From contig JABUFB010000009.1 in the NCBI GenBank assembly GCA_013314775.1, positions 124,001-188,000 on the forward strand: a stretch of DNA of 64,000 bases, written 5' to 3'. Shown here piece after piece: positions 1-7,927 of this stretch. Position numbers and translations under genes: made by a program. The stretch comes from Armatimonadota bacterium (GTDB taxonomy: Bacteria > Armatimonadota > Zipacnadia > Zipacnadales > JABUFB01). The number at the start of each line of letters is the position of its first letter. Within the stretch, counting starts at the first letter, position 1. The notes below the pieces were generated by a model that made no database searches, had not been told where the DNA came from, and saw only the letters and a program-made list of their open reading frames with translations.

Positions 1-185
1 CGGATCTGTTCCATGGCGTACCGGCAGGCATCCTGCATGCCCACGTTGGCCCGCCCACTGGAAACCCATTCGAGCCCCGCAATCATGGGGGCGAAAAGCA
101 GGGCGAACAGGATCACCATGATGGCCAACGCGACCATCACTTCGATCAGGGTGAAACCTGCACACCTTCCGCCGGCGATTCTCAC
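1..185 (-). CDS. Type IV pilin-like protein, N-terminal part (runs off the window)
   Basis: This is the start of a pilin-like (pseudopilin) protein; only about 61 codons lie in the window. The reading frame from the GTG at 185 gives a short basic leader ending in CAG, then FTLIEVMVALAIMVILFALL, the class III signal with Phe after the cleaved Gly and Glu at mature position 5. Leader cleavage and N-methylation by the prepilin peptidase at 3899-4789 would be expected. An AAGGTGG ribosome site lies about 8 bases upstream of the GTG, and no earlier in-frame start looks better. It is the last visible gene of a run of pilin-like genes, so a minor pseudopilin role is an inference from position. The C-terminal part, which would separate pilin from pseudopilin, is missing. 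Confidence 0.75.
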   Translation of the reverse strand, partial: MRIAGGRCAGFTLIEVMVALAIMVILFALLFAPMIAGLEWVSSGRANVGMQDACRYAMEQI

Positions 186-270
186 CACACTACCACCTTC
201 TTCGAGACTAGCGTACACCGCTCCAACTCACCGCTCACTCGCCGTCCTCGGCCCCTTCTCCAATTGCCCA

Positions 271-999
271 TCACGGCACCGGGTCGTCCGATGGCTTGAT
301 GCGCCACGCTTCCGCCACATCCACACCATCCTGAAGAAGTGCGGCGTCCATCCGGTGCACCGAACCGTCCCAGAAGAGCACCTGGTACTGGCCCTCGCCG
401 CCCTTTGTGATGGTCTTCGCGTGGTAGTTGCACCACGTCACAACCGTCGTATCATCAGGATGCCACTCTCGCGAAAACTCCGGGACCAAGCTTGTGCTCG
501 GGCTCGGCGGCAAGGGCGCAAGCTGGCGCCGAACGTCCGGGTCCGCTGAGTCCCTGCGCAGGCCGCGGCTGGTCAGGTACTTGGACTGGTTATCTACCCC
601 GTATTCCGTTGAGCCATCGCACATGGCATCGTCGTCGAGGTTCATGTAGCTGAACGAAAAGAGCGGATCGCCTGCCGGATGCTTCGAATCTGCCGGACAG
701 TGCAGGGAACTCTCCCCCGCCAGATACCCCGTCTCGAACAGCGCCTGTAGCCCCGGTCCCAGGTAAGCGCCCGTGCCTGCGGGGTCCGGGTAGTACGGCG
801 GCACGCATCCCTCATCCAGGACGTACATCTTCAGGGCCTGGCTGATTCGTTGCAGGCGCGTGGTGCACCGCAGGCCTTTATTGCTATTGGCCAGGTTGCG
901 GGCGACGGGCACGGTGATGGCCACGAGCGCCGCGGCGATGCCCATGACGACCATCAGTTCAATGAGTGTGAAGGCTCGATTGCGTCGCATCCGCCTCAT
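271..999 (-). CDS. Pilin-like (pseudopilin, PulG/DUF1559-style) secreted protein
   Basis: A 242-residue protein with a class III prepilin signal: MRRMRRNRA followed by FTLIELMVVMGIAAALVAI, so processing by PilD/PulO is expected. The mature part has the layout of DUF1559-like secreted pilins: an N-terminal helix, a tract LQRISQALKMYVLDEG, a Cys around LHCPADSK, and a C-terminal box with FWDGSVHRMD, equivalent to the usual FADGHAKW. The ATG at 999 is chosen because it sits directly before the basic leader and has GGGAG six bases upstream; a longer frame to 1158 adds an Arg-rich stretch without pilin character. It lies 43 bases after the gene at 1043-2728 and 85 bases before the next pilin-like gene, so co-transcription is likely. 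Its partner or substrate is not visible. Confidence 0.85.
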   Translation of the reverse strand: MRRMRRNRAFTLIELMVVMGIAAALVAITVPVARNLANSNKGLRCTTRLQRISQALKMYVLDEGCVPPYYPDPAGTGAYLGPGLQALFETGYLAGESSLHCPADSKHPAGDPLFSFSYMNLDDDAMCDGSTEYGVDNQSKYLTSRGLRRDSADPDVRRQLAPLPPSPSTSLVPEFSREWHPDDTTVVTWCNYHAKTITKGGEGQYQVLFWDGSVHRMDAALLQDGVDVAEAWRIKPSDDPVP

Positions 1000-1042
1000 C
1001 CCAGTCTCCCTTCGGGCGCAACTTCCAGCACGCCCCGGACGG

Positions 1043-2728
1043 CTAAATCCCAGTGTCCGGGAACATGATATTCGCCACGTCGAACCTGTTGACGCGTCCG
1101 TCCTCAGTGCGCCACCAGCCCACGATCCGCGCCGACGCACCCGTGACCTCATAGACACCCGTCACGTTTGAGTGATTGAGCACGAACCCGAACCCCAGAC
1201 CAGGGTCCCCGAGGTCGGCGATCACATGAACCTCGTTTGATACCGGAGTCGGACGGCCATCACCGGCATCATACGTGTAGTCCACCTCCACCGCCTGGTC
1301 CTCGAGGTACGCCGGGAAGTCACACAGATAGTAGTAGGTCTCGCCGGTGGCCACCTGAGTGCCGATGCGGAACCTGCGGTGCTCCCAGTTAGGCAGGTAG
1401 GCGTTCGCTGGATGGCTCAGCGACTCGACTTCGACGAACTCGGTCGGTGCCTTCTGCACCTGGATGGTGTGTTCATTCGCCGTCCGGTAATAGATGCGAA
1501 TGGGATTCCCAGCGCGACTGGTGCCCGATGCTCCGGTCACCACCGAGCTGTTCATCCAGAGCTTGCCCCGGTTGAAGTCTACTTCGGTGATGGCGCCTGT
1601 CCCGTCACTGTTGTCGTCCCAGAGCCACGTGGCTCCGTCCGTAAGATCCACCACAAGAACCCAGATATCGGCGATGTCAGTGCCATCCAGGGCATTGGTG
1701 ATCAACGGATACTCGTCACTCAGGCCGTCGAAATTCAGGTCCAGCTGGTAAGGTGGCGCGGAGGGCAGCCGCTTGTCCTCGAACATGATCTTTGCCCGGC
1801 GCGAGGTGCCCTCAGCCTGGAGGTCTTCCCGGCGCACCCGGTAGTCTATCCGCAGCTTCGTGCCGGCTGCTGTTGCCGGGAAGAACATGCTCTGCCCTGC
1901 CGTTGCATCCACCCAGCAGACCCGCCCCGAGATGCTTGCCGGCGGACCAAAGGTGCAGGCCCACGGATATCGGGCGTAGGCCCTCACACTGCCCGGGACC
2001 ACTCGCCCGCCACGGCTGGCCACGGCCTGCACGTAACTGCCCGAGTTCGGAACAAACTCCCCATTGGCGCGCCGAACGATTCCGCCCGGCTGCACCCAAT
2101 CGTAATAGACGATAGCGCCGTTGCTTCCACCGCCGGGTCCATTGAACAGGAACTGGCCATCTGTCCGCAGGTAGAATTCGCCATCACGAGGAGTCGTGCT
2201 TGCCCCGGGGTCTCGATACGCTTCCTTCATCTCGCGGTAGGAATAGACCACCGGCACCATACTGGGGTCCACGAGCCCGAGCTTCGGAACGTAGCATGGG
2301 TACCCGCCCGGTGTTGTCGGTGCGGGAACGGTCACACGCTCTCCGTACACCTCAATGAAGTCATCCCGACTGTTCAGAGGGTTGGTTCCTGTAAGGTTAC
2401 TGTCCGGGTCATTCGGGCTGCTGCCGGGCTCAACGGCGTCAACCTGAGTGTAGTGCGGAGCCGTGGCGTCGGGCAGCTCAAGCTCGCCGCTACGATAACC
2501 TTCGGCAAGACGCTGTGTCGCCCGACTCATGCTGGTGCGCGTTTCTTCATCGCTGATGCTGCGCGAGAGTTTCGGGAAAAGCGCCGCGATGGCGTATACG
2601 CCGACCAGGAGCACAACCATTGCGGCAAGCAGCTCAACCAGGGTCAAACCCCGGCGAGAGCCCAAGCCTGTGCGGACGTGTCCCGCTTGCTGGTGCCGCA
2701 TCCGTCGCCCTGTGCTCATTGCTTGCAT
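1043..2728 (-). CDS. Large pilin-like exported protein with N-methylation signal
   Basis: A 561-residue protein beginning with a 25-residue basic leader and the prepilin helix GLTLVELLAAMVVLLVGVYA; Leu replaces Phe at the cleavage site but Glu5 is kept. Most pilins are under 250 residues, so this is a long member: the body is rich in Gly, Asp and Tyr and looks like extracellular beta structure, with several repeated turns of the kind IRIYYRTA, LRIDYRVR and VEVDYTYD. The start at 2728 has GGAGGAG five bases upstream; an ATG three codons later is also possible. Position beside other pilin-like genes suggests a surface-exposed minor component at a pilus tip or pseudopilus. I do not recognise a catalytic domain. 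Confidence 0.8.
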   Translation of the reverse strand: MQAMSTGRRMRHQQAGHVRTGLGSRRGLTLVELLAAMVVLLVGVYAIAALFPKLSRSISDEETRTSMSRATQRLAEGYRSGELELPDATAPHYTQVDAVEPGSSPNDPDSNLTGTNPLNSRDDFIEVYGERVTVPAPTTPGGYPCYVPKLGLVDPSMVPVVYSYREMKEAYRDPGASTTPRDGEFYLRTDGQFLFNGPGGGSNGAIVYYDWVQPGGIVRRANGEFVPNSGSYVQAVASRGGRVVPGSVRAYARYPWACTFGPPASISGRVCWVDATAGQSMFFPATAAGTKLRIDYRVRREDLQAEGTSRRAKIMFEDKRLPSAPPYQLDLNFDGLSDEYPLITNALDGTDIADIWVLVVDLTDGATWLWDDNSDGTGAITEVDFNRGKLWMNSSVVTGASGTSRAGNPIRIYYRTANEHTIQVQKAPTEFVEVESLSHPANAYLPNWEHRRFRIGTQVATGETYYYLCDFPAYLEDQAVEVDYTYDAGDGRPTPVSNEVHVIADLGDPGLGFGFVLNHSNVTGVYEVTGASARIVGWWRTEDGRVNRFDVANIMFPDTGI

Positions 2729-2780
2729 TGTGCTCCTCCACTGCTTCCCGGATTGCTCCCCCCACGCCCGGCACGCCCAC

Positions 2781-2843
2781 AAAAAAGGGGCTGCAGACGA
2801 TGCTTCGTCGCCGTGCGGGCAACCCCCAGCATCGCTGCGCCCC
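2781..2843 (-). terminator. Intrinsic terminator after the pilin-like gene at 2850-3689
   Basis: Read on the minus strand, a stem built from GGGGC, GCAG and CGATGCT pairs with AGCATCG, CTGC and GCCCC with two single-base bulges, and is followed by six T. It lies directly after the stop codon at 2850. It separates the gene at 2850-3689 from the two genes downstream, which therefore probably need another promoter or read-through. Confidence 0.8.
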
Positions 2844-2849
2844 TCCGCG

Positions 2850-3689
2850 TTACTCTTGTATCTTCCAGGCCGATGCCCCGCCTGACACCACGTTGGTCAT
2901 CGGTGCGTAGTCCACCGTTTCCGCCTCGCCGCCGAGCCTCACGATGACGTCGCGCCATTTACCGGGTTCCGGATTGGCGTCGGTCTCGTCCCGGCCGTAC
3001 CATTTGTGGTGCGCGCGACAGCGGCAGATGATGGTGTTATCAGGGGCCCGCGGGTTGGCAAGGCGCGGGAAATGCCGCCACTTCTTCCCTTCAGACGCCA
3101 GCCAGGCCGGCACTGCGCCGCCCTGTGGCACGAGCATGTTCCAGCCCGGCGGCGTGAGTGTCGAGTCCCACCATGACTCATCCCAGCCGTTGTTGCTGAA
3201 ACCGCCGTAGTTATACGTGATCAAGCACAGGACCGACCCGTTGCCTACCCCGCCGGCAGCCGCCTCAAACCGCCAGTAGTCTGCCTGGGTGGAGTCGGTG
3301 AAAGAGCTGTCCGCGATCCCGTGGATCAGCCCGTTGTAAGTACTGTAGTTCTTGGGCTGATTGCTGACGCCACGCAGGTTCGAGGCGTCATTGGGGCAGA
3401 CGAGGTTCGCGTTTGAGCTCAGGTAGTCCGGGTACAGAGCGCTCACCCCGCCCATGTACATCCACGCGGCATCATCGAAGTAGGGTCTGAACGGATAGCG
3501 GTGATAGTCGGTCTTGTACGCCCGGATCGCTGTGGCGATCTGCATGAGGTTCGCTGAACAACGTCCCTGGCGGGCCTTCTCCTGGACGCTGCTGATAACG
3601 GGCATCAGGATGGCCACCAGGATCGCGATGATCGCGATGACAACCAGCATTTCGATCAGGGTGAATCCGGCTTTCTTCCGACTGTTCAT
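2850..3689 (-). CDS. DUF1559-like pilin-related secreted protein
   Basis: A 279-residue protein starting MNSRKKAGFTLIEMLVVIAI, a textbook prepilin signal with Gly at -1, Phe at +1 and Glu at +5. The helix continues to VAILMPVISSVQEKARQGRC, and the body keeps the pattern ANLMQIATAIRAYKTDYHRYPF found in this family, several Cys residues and Trp/Gly-rich loops. The start at 3689 is set by the signal; the frame is open to 3794 but the extra residues are not signal-like. The ribosome site is weak (GGGGG about 12 bases away). A good intrinsic terminator follows. It lies 209 bases after the prepilin peptidase gene. A role as a major or minor pilin is plausible but not shown. Confidence 0.85.
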   Translation of the reverse strand: MNSRKKAGFTLIEMLVVIAIIAILVAILMPVISSVQEKARQGRCSANLMQIATAIRAYKTDYHRYPFRPYFDDAAWMYMGGVSALYPDYLSSNANLVCPNDASNLRGVSNQPKNYSTYNGLIHGIADSSFTDSTQADYWRFEAAAGGVGNGSVLCLITYNYGGFSNNGWDESWWDSTLTPPGWNMLVPQGGAVPAWLASEGKKWRHFPRLANPRAPDNTIICRCRAHHKWYGRDETDANPEPGKWRDVIVRLGGEAETVDYAPMTNVVSGGASAWKIQE

Positions 3690-3898
3690 TTTGAGGGCAG
3701 GCCCCCTTAGGCTTTGGGCCGAGCGCATGGCGGTTTGAACCGTGGGTGAGCACACATTGCGCGCAGCCACTGACTGATTACCCGCAACCGTCATTCACTA
3801 AACCTTCCACGACAATTGTGCGTATCTTGAGAAAACCACATAGACCCCAGCGTTGTGGCATGATGCGCGATGGTTCGTCGGGCCAATAGCCCTTGGTA

Positions 3899-4789
3899 TC
3901 AACCACCGTAGCGGCTCACTACCCATAGTCCCACTTCGGGGAAGAGCAAAAGAACAATCCCACCCACTGCCAGCATTGGACCAAAGGGAATGTATTCCCC
4001 ACGACGCCGAAATCCAAACATCATCAACAACACCGCTACGACTGCACCAACGACCACAGAAACCACGAACCATGCGGCGAAAAGCCAGCCCGGACCGAAC
4101 AGCGCCCCCATGGCTCCAGCGAGCTTCACGTCGCCGTAACCCAGTACCGGCCTGCCGTAGAAACGCTCGAAGACCCAGCTCACGAACAGGAACACCCCGC
4201 CACCCAGGCAAATGCCGACCAGCGAGGACGGCAGGAAAGCGGTCTTGTTCGCACCCGCGATCTCCTGGGTATACACCAGGGCGTGAGTGACCGGCCATCC
4301 CTGCCCCGGTTGGCCGGGTTGCAAGCCCCCTGCACCGTGCCACAACAGATTGTAGGCGTTCAGCCCAACACCGATGAGCATGATCGCGATTACAAGCTCA
4401 TCCGGAATGATCATATGGTCGAGATCAATGAAGAAAATCACCAGGAGACAGCAGCAGACGATGAAGACGAGCAGCCCATAGACTGAGCCGCCAAAGGCCC
4501 AGGCGCTTCCCACCATCAGCAGACCGGTGAGCAGTTCCACAAGGGCATATCGGGGGCTGTACGAGTGGCCGCAGTGCCGGCAGCGTCCGCGCAGGAGAAC
4601 GTAGCTGATTATCGGGAACAGGTCGATGATGCCCAGGCGGGCACCGCAGCTCATGCAGTGGGAGGGCGGCGCTACGATGGACTCTTGCCGCGGCCAGCGG
4701 TAGATGACCACATTCAGGAAGCTGCCGATGACAGCGCCCGTCACGAACAGCAACGCCCACACGATCGGGTTGTCAGGCAGATAGACCAT
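3899..4789 (-). CDS. pilD: Prepilin peptidase / N-methyltransferase (A24 family)
   Basis: A 296-residue polytopic membrane enzyme that cleaves prepilin leaders at the inner membrane and methylates the new N-terminus. After a first helix (IVWALLFVTGAVIGSFLNVV) comes the cytoplasmic domain with two Cys pairs, CMSCG and CRHCG, as in bifunctional GspO/PilD enzymes. The two catalytic Asp are visible in FIDLDHMIIPDEL and in GYGDVKLAGAMG, the GxGD-type motif. At least seven hydrophobic segments follow. A loop of about 40 residues between the two Asp helices, containing GQPGQGWPVTHAL, is longer than in many homologues. The ATG at 4789 fits the family start; the ribosome site is weak. The substrates are presumably the pilin-like proteins in this window. 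Confidence 0.95.
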   Translation of the reverse strand: MVYLPDNPIVWALLFVTGAVIGSFLNVVIYRWPRQESIVAPPSHCMSCGARLGIIDLFPIISYVLLRGRCRHCGHSYSPRYALVELLTGLLMVGSAWAFGGSVYGLLVFIVCCCLLVIFFIDLDHMIIPDELVIAIMLIGVGLNAYNLLWHGAGGLQPGQPGQGWPVTHALVYTQEIAGANKTAFLPSSLVGICLGGGVFLFVSWVFERFYGRPVLGYGDVKLAGAMGALFGPGWLFAAWFVVSVVVGAVVAVLLMMFGFRRRGEYIPFGPMLAVGGIVLLLFPEVGLWVVSRYGG

Positions 4790-5046
4790 GGCGCGCTCAC
4801 ATGAGCCCACCGGGGGCCGGGGATGGTGGAACGGCCGCGCGGTCACGCGGCCGGGCGCATAGATGATAGCCGCCGCCACACTCAGAGGTCAAGCGGCGCT
4901 CTGTGAACAAGTTGAGCAAGTAACATACATGGGTTACAGCGGGCAGGGAGGTTGGTGGCGCCCCCGGCTGGACAGGTAGGGGATGTCGTCGCCGTCTATC
5001 CCACAGCCCCCGGTATTCCGGCCCAACCACGTGAACCGCAGTGCAT

Positions 5047-5157
5047 CTACCACGGCCAGTCTCTGTACCAGGCCAGCGCCTGAATGCCCAGCACGCAGAG
5101 ACCGAAAACAAGGATGGTATACGCGATCTTCGCCGTGTACTGGCCTTCACCGAACAT
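5047..5157 (-). CDS. Small single-span membrane protein (36 residues) in the pilus operon
   Basis: A short open frame between pilC and the prepilin peptidase: MFGEGQYTAKIAYTILVFGL, then a continued hydrophobic segment and the end LAWYRDWPW. One membrane helix is predicted from about residue 10 to 30, with a Trp/Tyr-rich tail. A GGAGGA ribosome site lies nine bases before the ATG. I do not recognise the family. The surrounding 4790-5295 stretch has no other gene that I can support: 5158-5295 contains the pilC terminator and 4790-5046 shows nothing recognisable. Conservation of this frame next to pilC in relatives would decide whether it is real. Confidence 0.45.
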   Translation of the reverse strand: MFGEGQYTAKIAYTILVFGLCVLGIQALAWYRDWPW

Positions 5158-5240
5158 GCAGATGATTCCTCCGATGGGTACCCGAGGTATCCGCGCCAAT
5201 GCCGCAGGCAGCAATCGGCATGCCAGGTGGATAGAGCAAA

Positions 5241-5271
5241 TGGGCCGAACTGCTCTGCGCAGTCCGGCCCA
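5241..5271 (-). terminator. Hairpin after pilC
   Basis: The 13-base arms TGGGCCGAACTGC and GCAGTCCGGCCCA pair with a single mismatch around a TCTGC loop, 24 bases past the pilC stop. On the minus strand it is followed by ATTTGC, a weak T run, so termination may be partial. Confidence 0.6.
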
Positions 5272-5295
5272 CGATTCGCTGCTCGACCCGAGCGT

Positions 5296-6528
5296 CTACT
5301 GAGACAACTCGGAGATGATACCAATCAGGGGGAGAAACATGGCGACAACGATGAAGCCGACGACCACACCCAGGAACACAATGAGCACCGGTTCGAGCGC
5401 CGCTGTCAGGGATTCCAGGGCCGCGTCCACTTCACTCTCATAGAAGTCAGCGACCTTCTCCAGCATCTGGTCAAGCTGACCGGTTTCCTCGCCAATGGTG
5501 ATCATCTGGACGACCATCGGCGGGAACATGCGGGAGTTCGCCAGCGGGTCGGCGATGGTGTCACCCTCGCGGATGCTCGTCCGAGACAGAAGGATCGCGT
5601 CGGCAATGACATCATTATCAACTGTACCGGCAACCGTTTCCATTGCCTGCAGGATTGGAACCCCGGAAGCCAGAAGCGTCGAGAGGGTGCGAGCGAAACG
5701 GGCGACGGCGATTTTGTGGTTTAGAGAGCCGAAAACCGGCAGACGCAACATCAGCGTATCATAGTAGCGTTTCCCGGTCTTCGTGGCGCGCAGACGGTTG
5801 ATCGCCATCACCAGGGCGACTACGATGGCGACCATGATGTACCACTTGCTGGTCATGAAGTTGCTAACGCGCATCAGGATCAGCGTGGGCATGGGGAACT
5901 GGTCTTCAGTCATGCCAAGCTCGAGAAACAGAGCCATGAACTTGGGCAGGATGAAGGTGACCAGAAAGGTCACGATGCCCACCGCGACGATCATGACCAG
6001 AATCGGGTAGGTCATGGACGACTTGACCTTCCGGCGCAGTTCAAGGTCTTTCTCAAGGAAGCCTGCGAGGCGGTCAAGGGTTTCGTCGAGCACACCGCCG
6101 ACCTCCCCGGCGCGCACAAGACCCACTGCCAGGTTCGAGAAGACCCGAGGGAATCGCGCCATGGAGCGCGAGAGCGTGGCGCCGCCCTCAACCTCCGCTT
6201 CGATCTCCCGGATAATCTCCTTGAGGCGCGCGCTGTCCGTCTGCTGCTCAAGAACGTCCAGACAGCGGACCAGCGACACACCTGCATTGATCATGGTGGC
6301 GAACTGTCGGCAGAAGATGGACAAATGCCGAAGGTTCACCTTGCCGCCGAAGATGCGGCGCTTGGTCTTGCTCCTCACAACGGTAGCGGCCTTCTGCTCC
6401 TGGACCGAGCTGACCATGAGACCGCGCTGGCGAAGCTGATCCACCAGCGCCTCCTTGGTCTTCGCGTCCATAGATCCCCTGTGCTCCTCCCCGGTCTTGT
6501 CCCTGGCCACGTATTCGAATGTTGGCAA
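5296..6528 (-). CDS. pilC: Type IV pilus inner-membrane platform protein PilC (T2SS F family)
   Basis: A 410-residue protein with the F-family layout: a short N-terminal segment (MPTFEYVARDKTGEEHRG), then two repeats of a cytoplasmic helical domain. The first begins LSIFCRQFATMINAGVSLVR and the second VARFARTLSTLLASGVPILQ. Three strongly hydrophobic helices are near residues 165-190, 215-235 and 375-400. It is the membrane platform that couples the PilB and PilT motors to pilus growth. The length matches the family. It follows pilT by 82 bases and is read in the same direction, so one operon is likely. The ATG at 6528 gives the conserved N-terminus; no strong ribosome site is visible. Confidence 0.95.
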   Translation of the reverse strand: MPTFEYVARDKTGEEHRGSMDAKTKEALVDQLRQRGLMVSSVQEQKAATVVRSKTKRRIFGGKVNLRHLSIFCRQFATMINAGVSLVRCLDVLEQQTDSARLKEIIREIEAEVEGGATLSRSMARFPRVFSNLAVGLVRAGEVGGVLDETLDRLAGFLEKDLELRRKVKSSMTYPILVMIVAVGIVTFLVTFILPKFMALFLELGMTEDQFPMPTLILMRVSNFMTSKWYIMVAIVVALVMAINRLRATKTGKRYYDTLMLRLPVFGSLNHKIAVARFARTLSTLLASGVPILQAMETVAGTVDNDVIADAILLSRTSIREGDTIADPLANSRMFPPMVVQMITIGEETGQLDQMLEKVADFYESEVDAALESLTAALEPVLIVFLGVVVGFIVVAMFLPLIGIISELSQ

Positions 6529-6610
6529 GGGCCCTCACATCCTCTCTGGCTGGCCGCGGTAAGCTCCACAAAACAGACGGCGCGGAGCTTGTCTTTGCAG
6601 AACGTCCCGC

Positions 6611-7828
6611 TCAGACTTCCGTTCCATGAATCAGCTTTTCCAACTCGTCCGGGTTGTGCGACCGGCGCATCGCCATCTCGTAGGTGATGAGGCTTTGCTT
6701 ATACAGGTCGCAGAGCGCCTGGTCCATGGACTGCATTCCGTGCTCGCGACCAGTCTGAATGATGGAATGCATCTGGTGGGCCTTGTTTTCGCGGATGAGG
6801 TTGCGGATGGCCGAGGTCGCCACCATGACCTCGATCGCGGCGACACGGCCTTTCTCACCAGCGCGAGGCAGCAACTGCTGTGACAAGATCGCGACCAGGT
6901 TATTCGAAAGCTGGACCCGGATCTGCTCCTGCTCATTGGCAGGGAACACGTCGATCATGCGGTCTACGGACTCCGCCGCATTATTCGTGTGCAAGGTGGC
7001 CATCACGAGGTGACCCGTTTCCGCACAGGTAATGGCCAGCTGAATTGTGGCCAGGTCGCGCATCTCACCCACGAGGATGACGTCGGGGTCTTCCCGCAGA
7101 GACGCGCGCAGGGCCGCGTTGAAGGACAATGTGTCCTGTCCAAGCTCGCGCTGGTTGATGATCGACTTGCGGTGCCGGTGCAGATACTCGATGGGATCCT
7201 CAACAGTGAGAATATGCTCGGCACGCTCCATGTTGATCTGATGGATGATGGACGCCAGCGTGGTGGACTTGCCCGAACCGGTGGGCCCGGTGACCAGCAG
7301 AAGACCGCGAGGTCGGCGCGCGAGATCCTCGACGACCGGCGGCAGACCAAGCTGCCTGATGGTGGGGATTTCCTGAGGAATGAGACGCAGGGCAGCGGCG
7401 ACATTGCCGCGGTCCCGGTACACATTCACGCGGAAACGGGCGACCTGGCGCATCTGGTACGAACAGTCTAGTTCAAGATCGGTCTCAAAGCGCTGAATCT
7501 GGTCGTCCGTGAGAACATCGTAGATCATTCGCTGAACGACGGGCGGCGTGAATTTCTCGTAGCGCATCGGACGCAGTTCGCCGTCAACGCGGATCATGGG
7601 CGGCAGACCGACGCTCAGGTGCAGGTCCGAAGCGTTATTCTCAACAACAATCTCGAGAAGTTCATCGATGTGCACGTCATCAAGGGGGCGGGCCTGGGGC
7701 TTCTGGGCGGCTGCTCTTTGTTGTTGCGCGGCAACGGCGCGAGCCATGCCAGGGCGCGGGGCACCGCCCGATGCACCATTCGTGCCCGAGGGCGGAGATC
7801 CGGCTCCGGGGGGGCCTTGTTGTACCAT
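6611..7828 (-). CDS. pilT: Twitching motility ATPase PilT
   Basis: A 405-residue hexameric ATPase that drives pilus retraction. After a Pro/Gly/Ala-rich N-terminal tail of about 50 residues, which is longer than usual, the PilT core begins at IDELLEIVVENNASDLHLSV. Visible motifs are Walker A GPTGSGKSTT, the Asp box EDPIEYLH, Walker B LVGEMRDL, the His box CAETGHLV, and the retraction-specific AIRNLIRE near the C-terminus. The ATG at 7828 has a perfect AGGAGG six bases upstream; the frame extends to 7870 without a better start. It lies 99 bases after pilB in the same direction. The PilT identity rather than PilU rests on the AIRNLIRE motif and the gene order. Confidence 0.97.
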   Translation of the reverse strand: MVQQGPPGAGSPPSGTNGASGGAPRPGMARAVAAQQQRAAAQKPQARPLDDVHIDELLEIVVENNASDLHLSVGLPPMIRVDGELRPMRYEKFTPPVVQRMIYDVLTDDQIQRFETDLELDCSYQMRQVARFRVNVYRDRGNVAAALRLIPQEIPTIRQLGLPPVVEDLARRPRGLLLVTGPTGSGKSTTLASIIHQINMERAEHILTVEDPIEYLHRHRKSIINQRELGQDTLSFNAALRASLREDPDVILVGEMRDLATIQLAITCAETGHLVMATLHTNNAAESVDRMIDVFPANEQEQIRVQLSNNLVAILSQQLLPRAGEKGRVAAIEVMVATSAIRNLIRENKAHQMHSIIQTGREHGMQSMDQALCDLYKQSLITYEMAMRRSHNPDELEKLIHGTEV

Positions 7829-7927
7829 TGAGTTCCTCCTGATTGTGTGCGGACGCGGCCTATCGGCCACACAGTTGCATCGTCAAATGCCCGACCATGC
7901 AGCCAAGCCCCGAAGAGCCTTGCTCCC

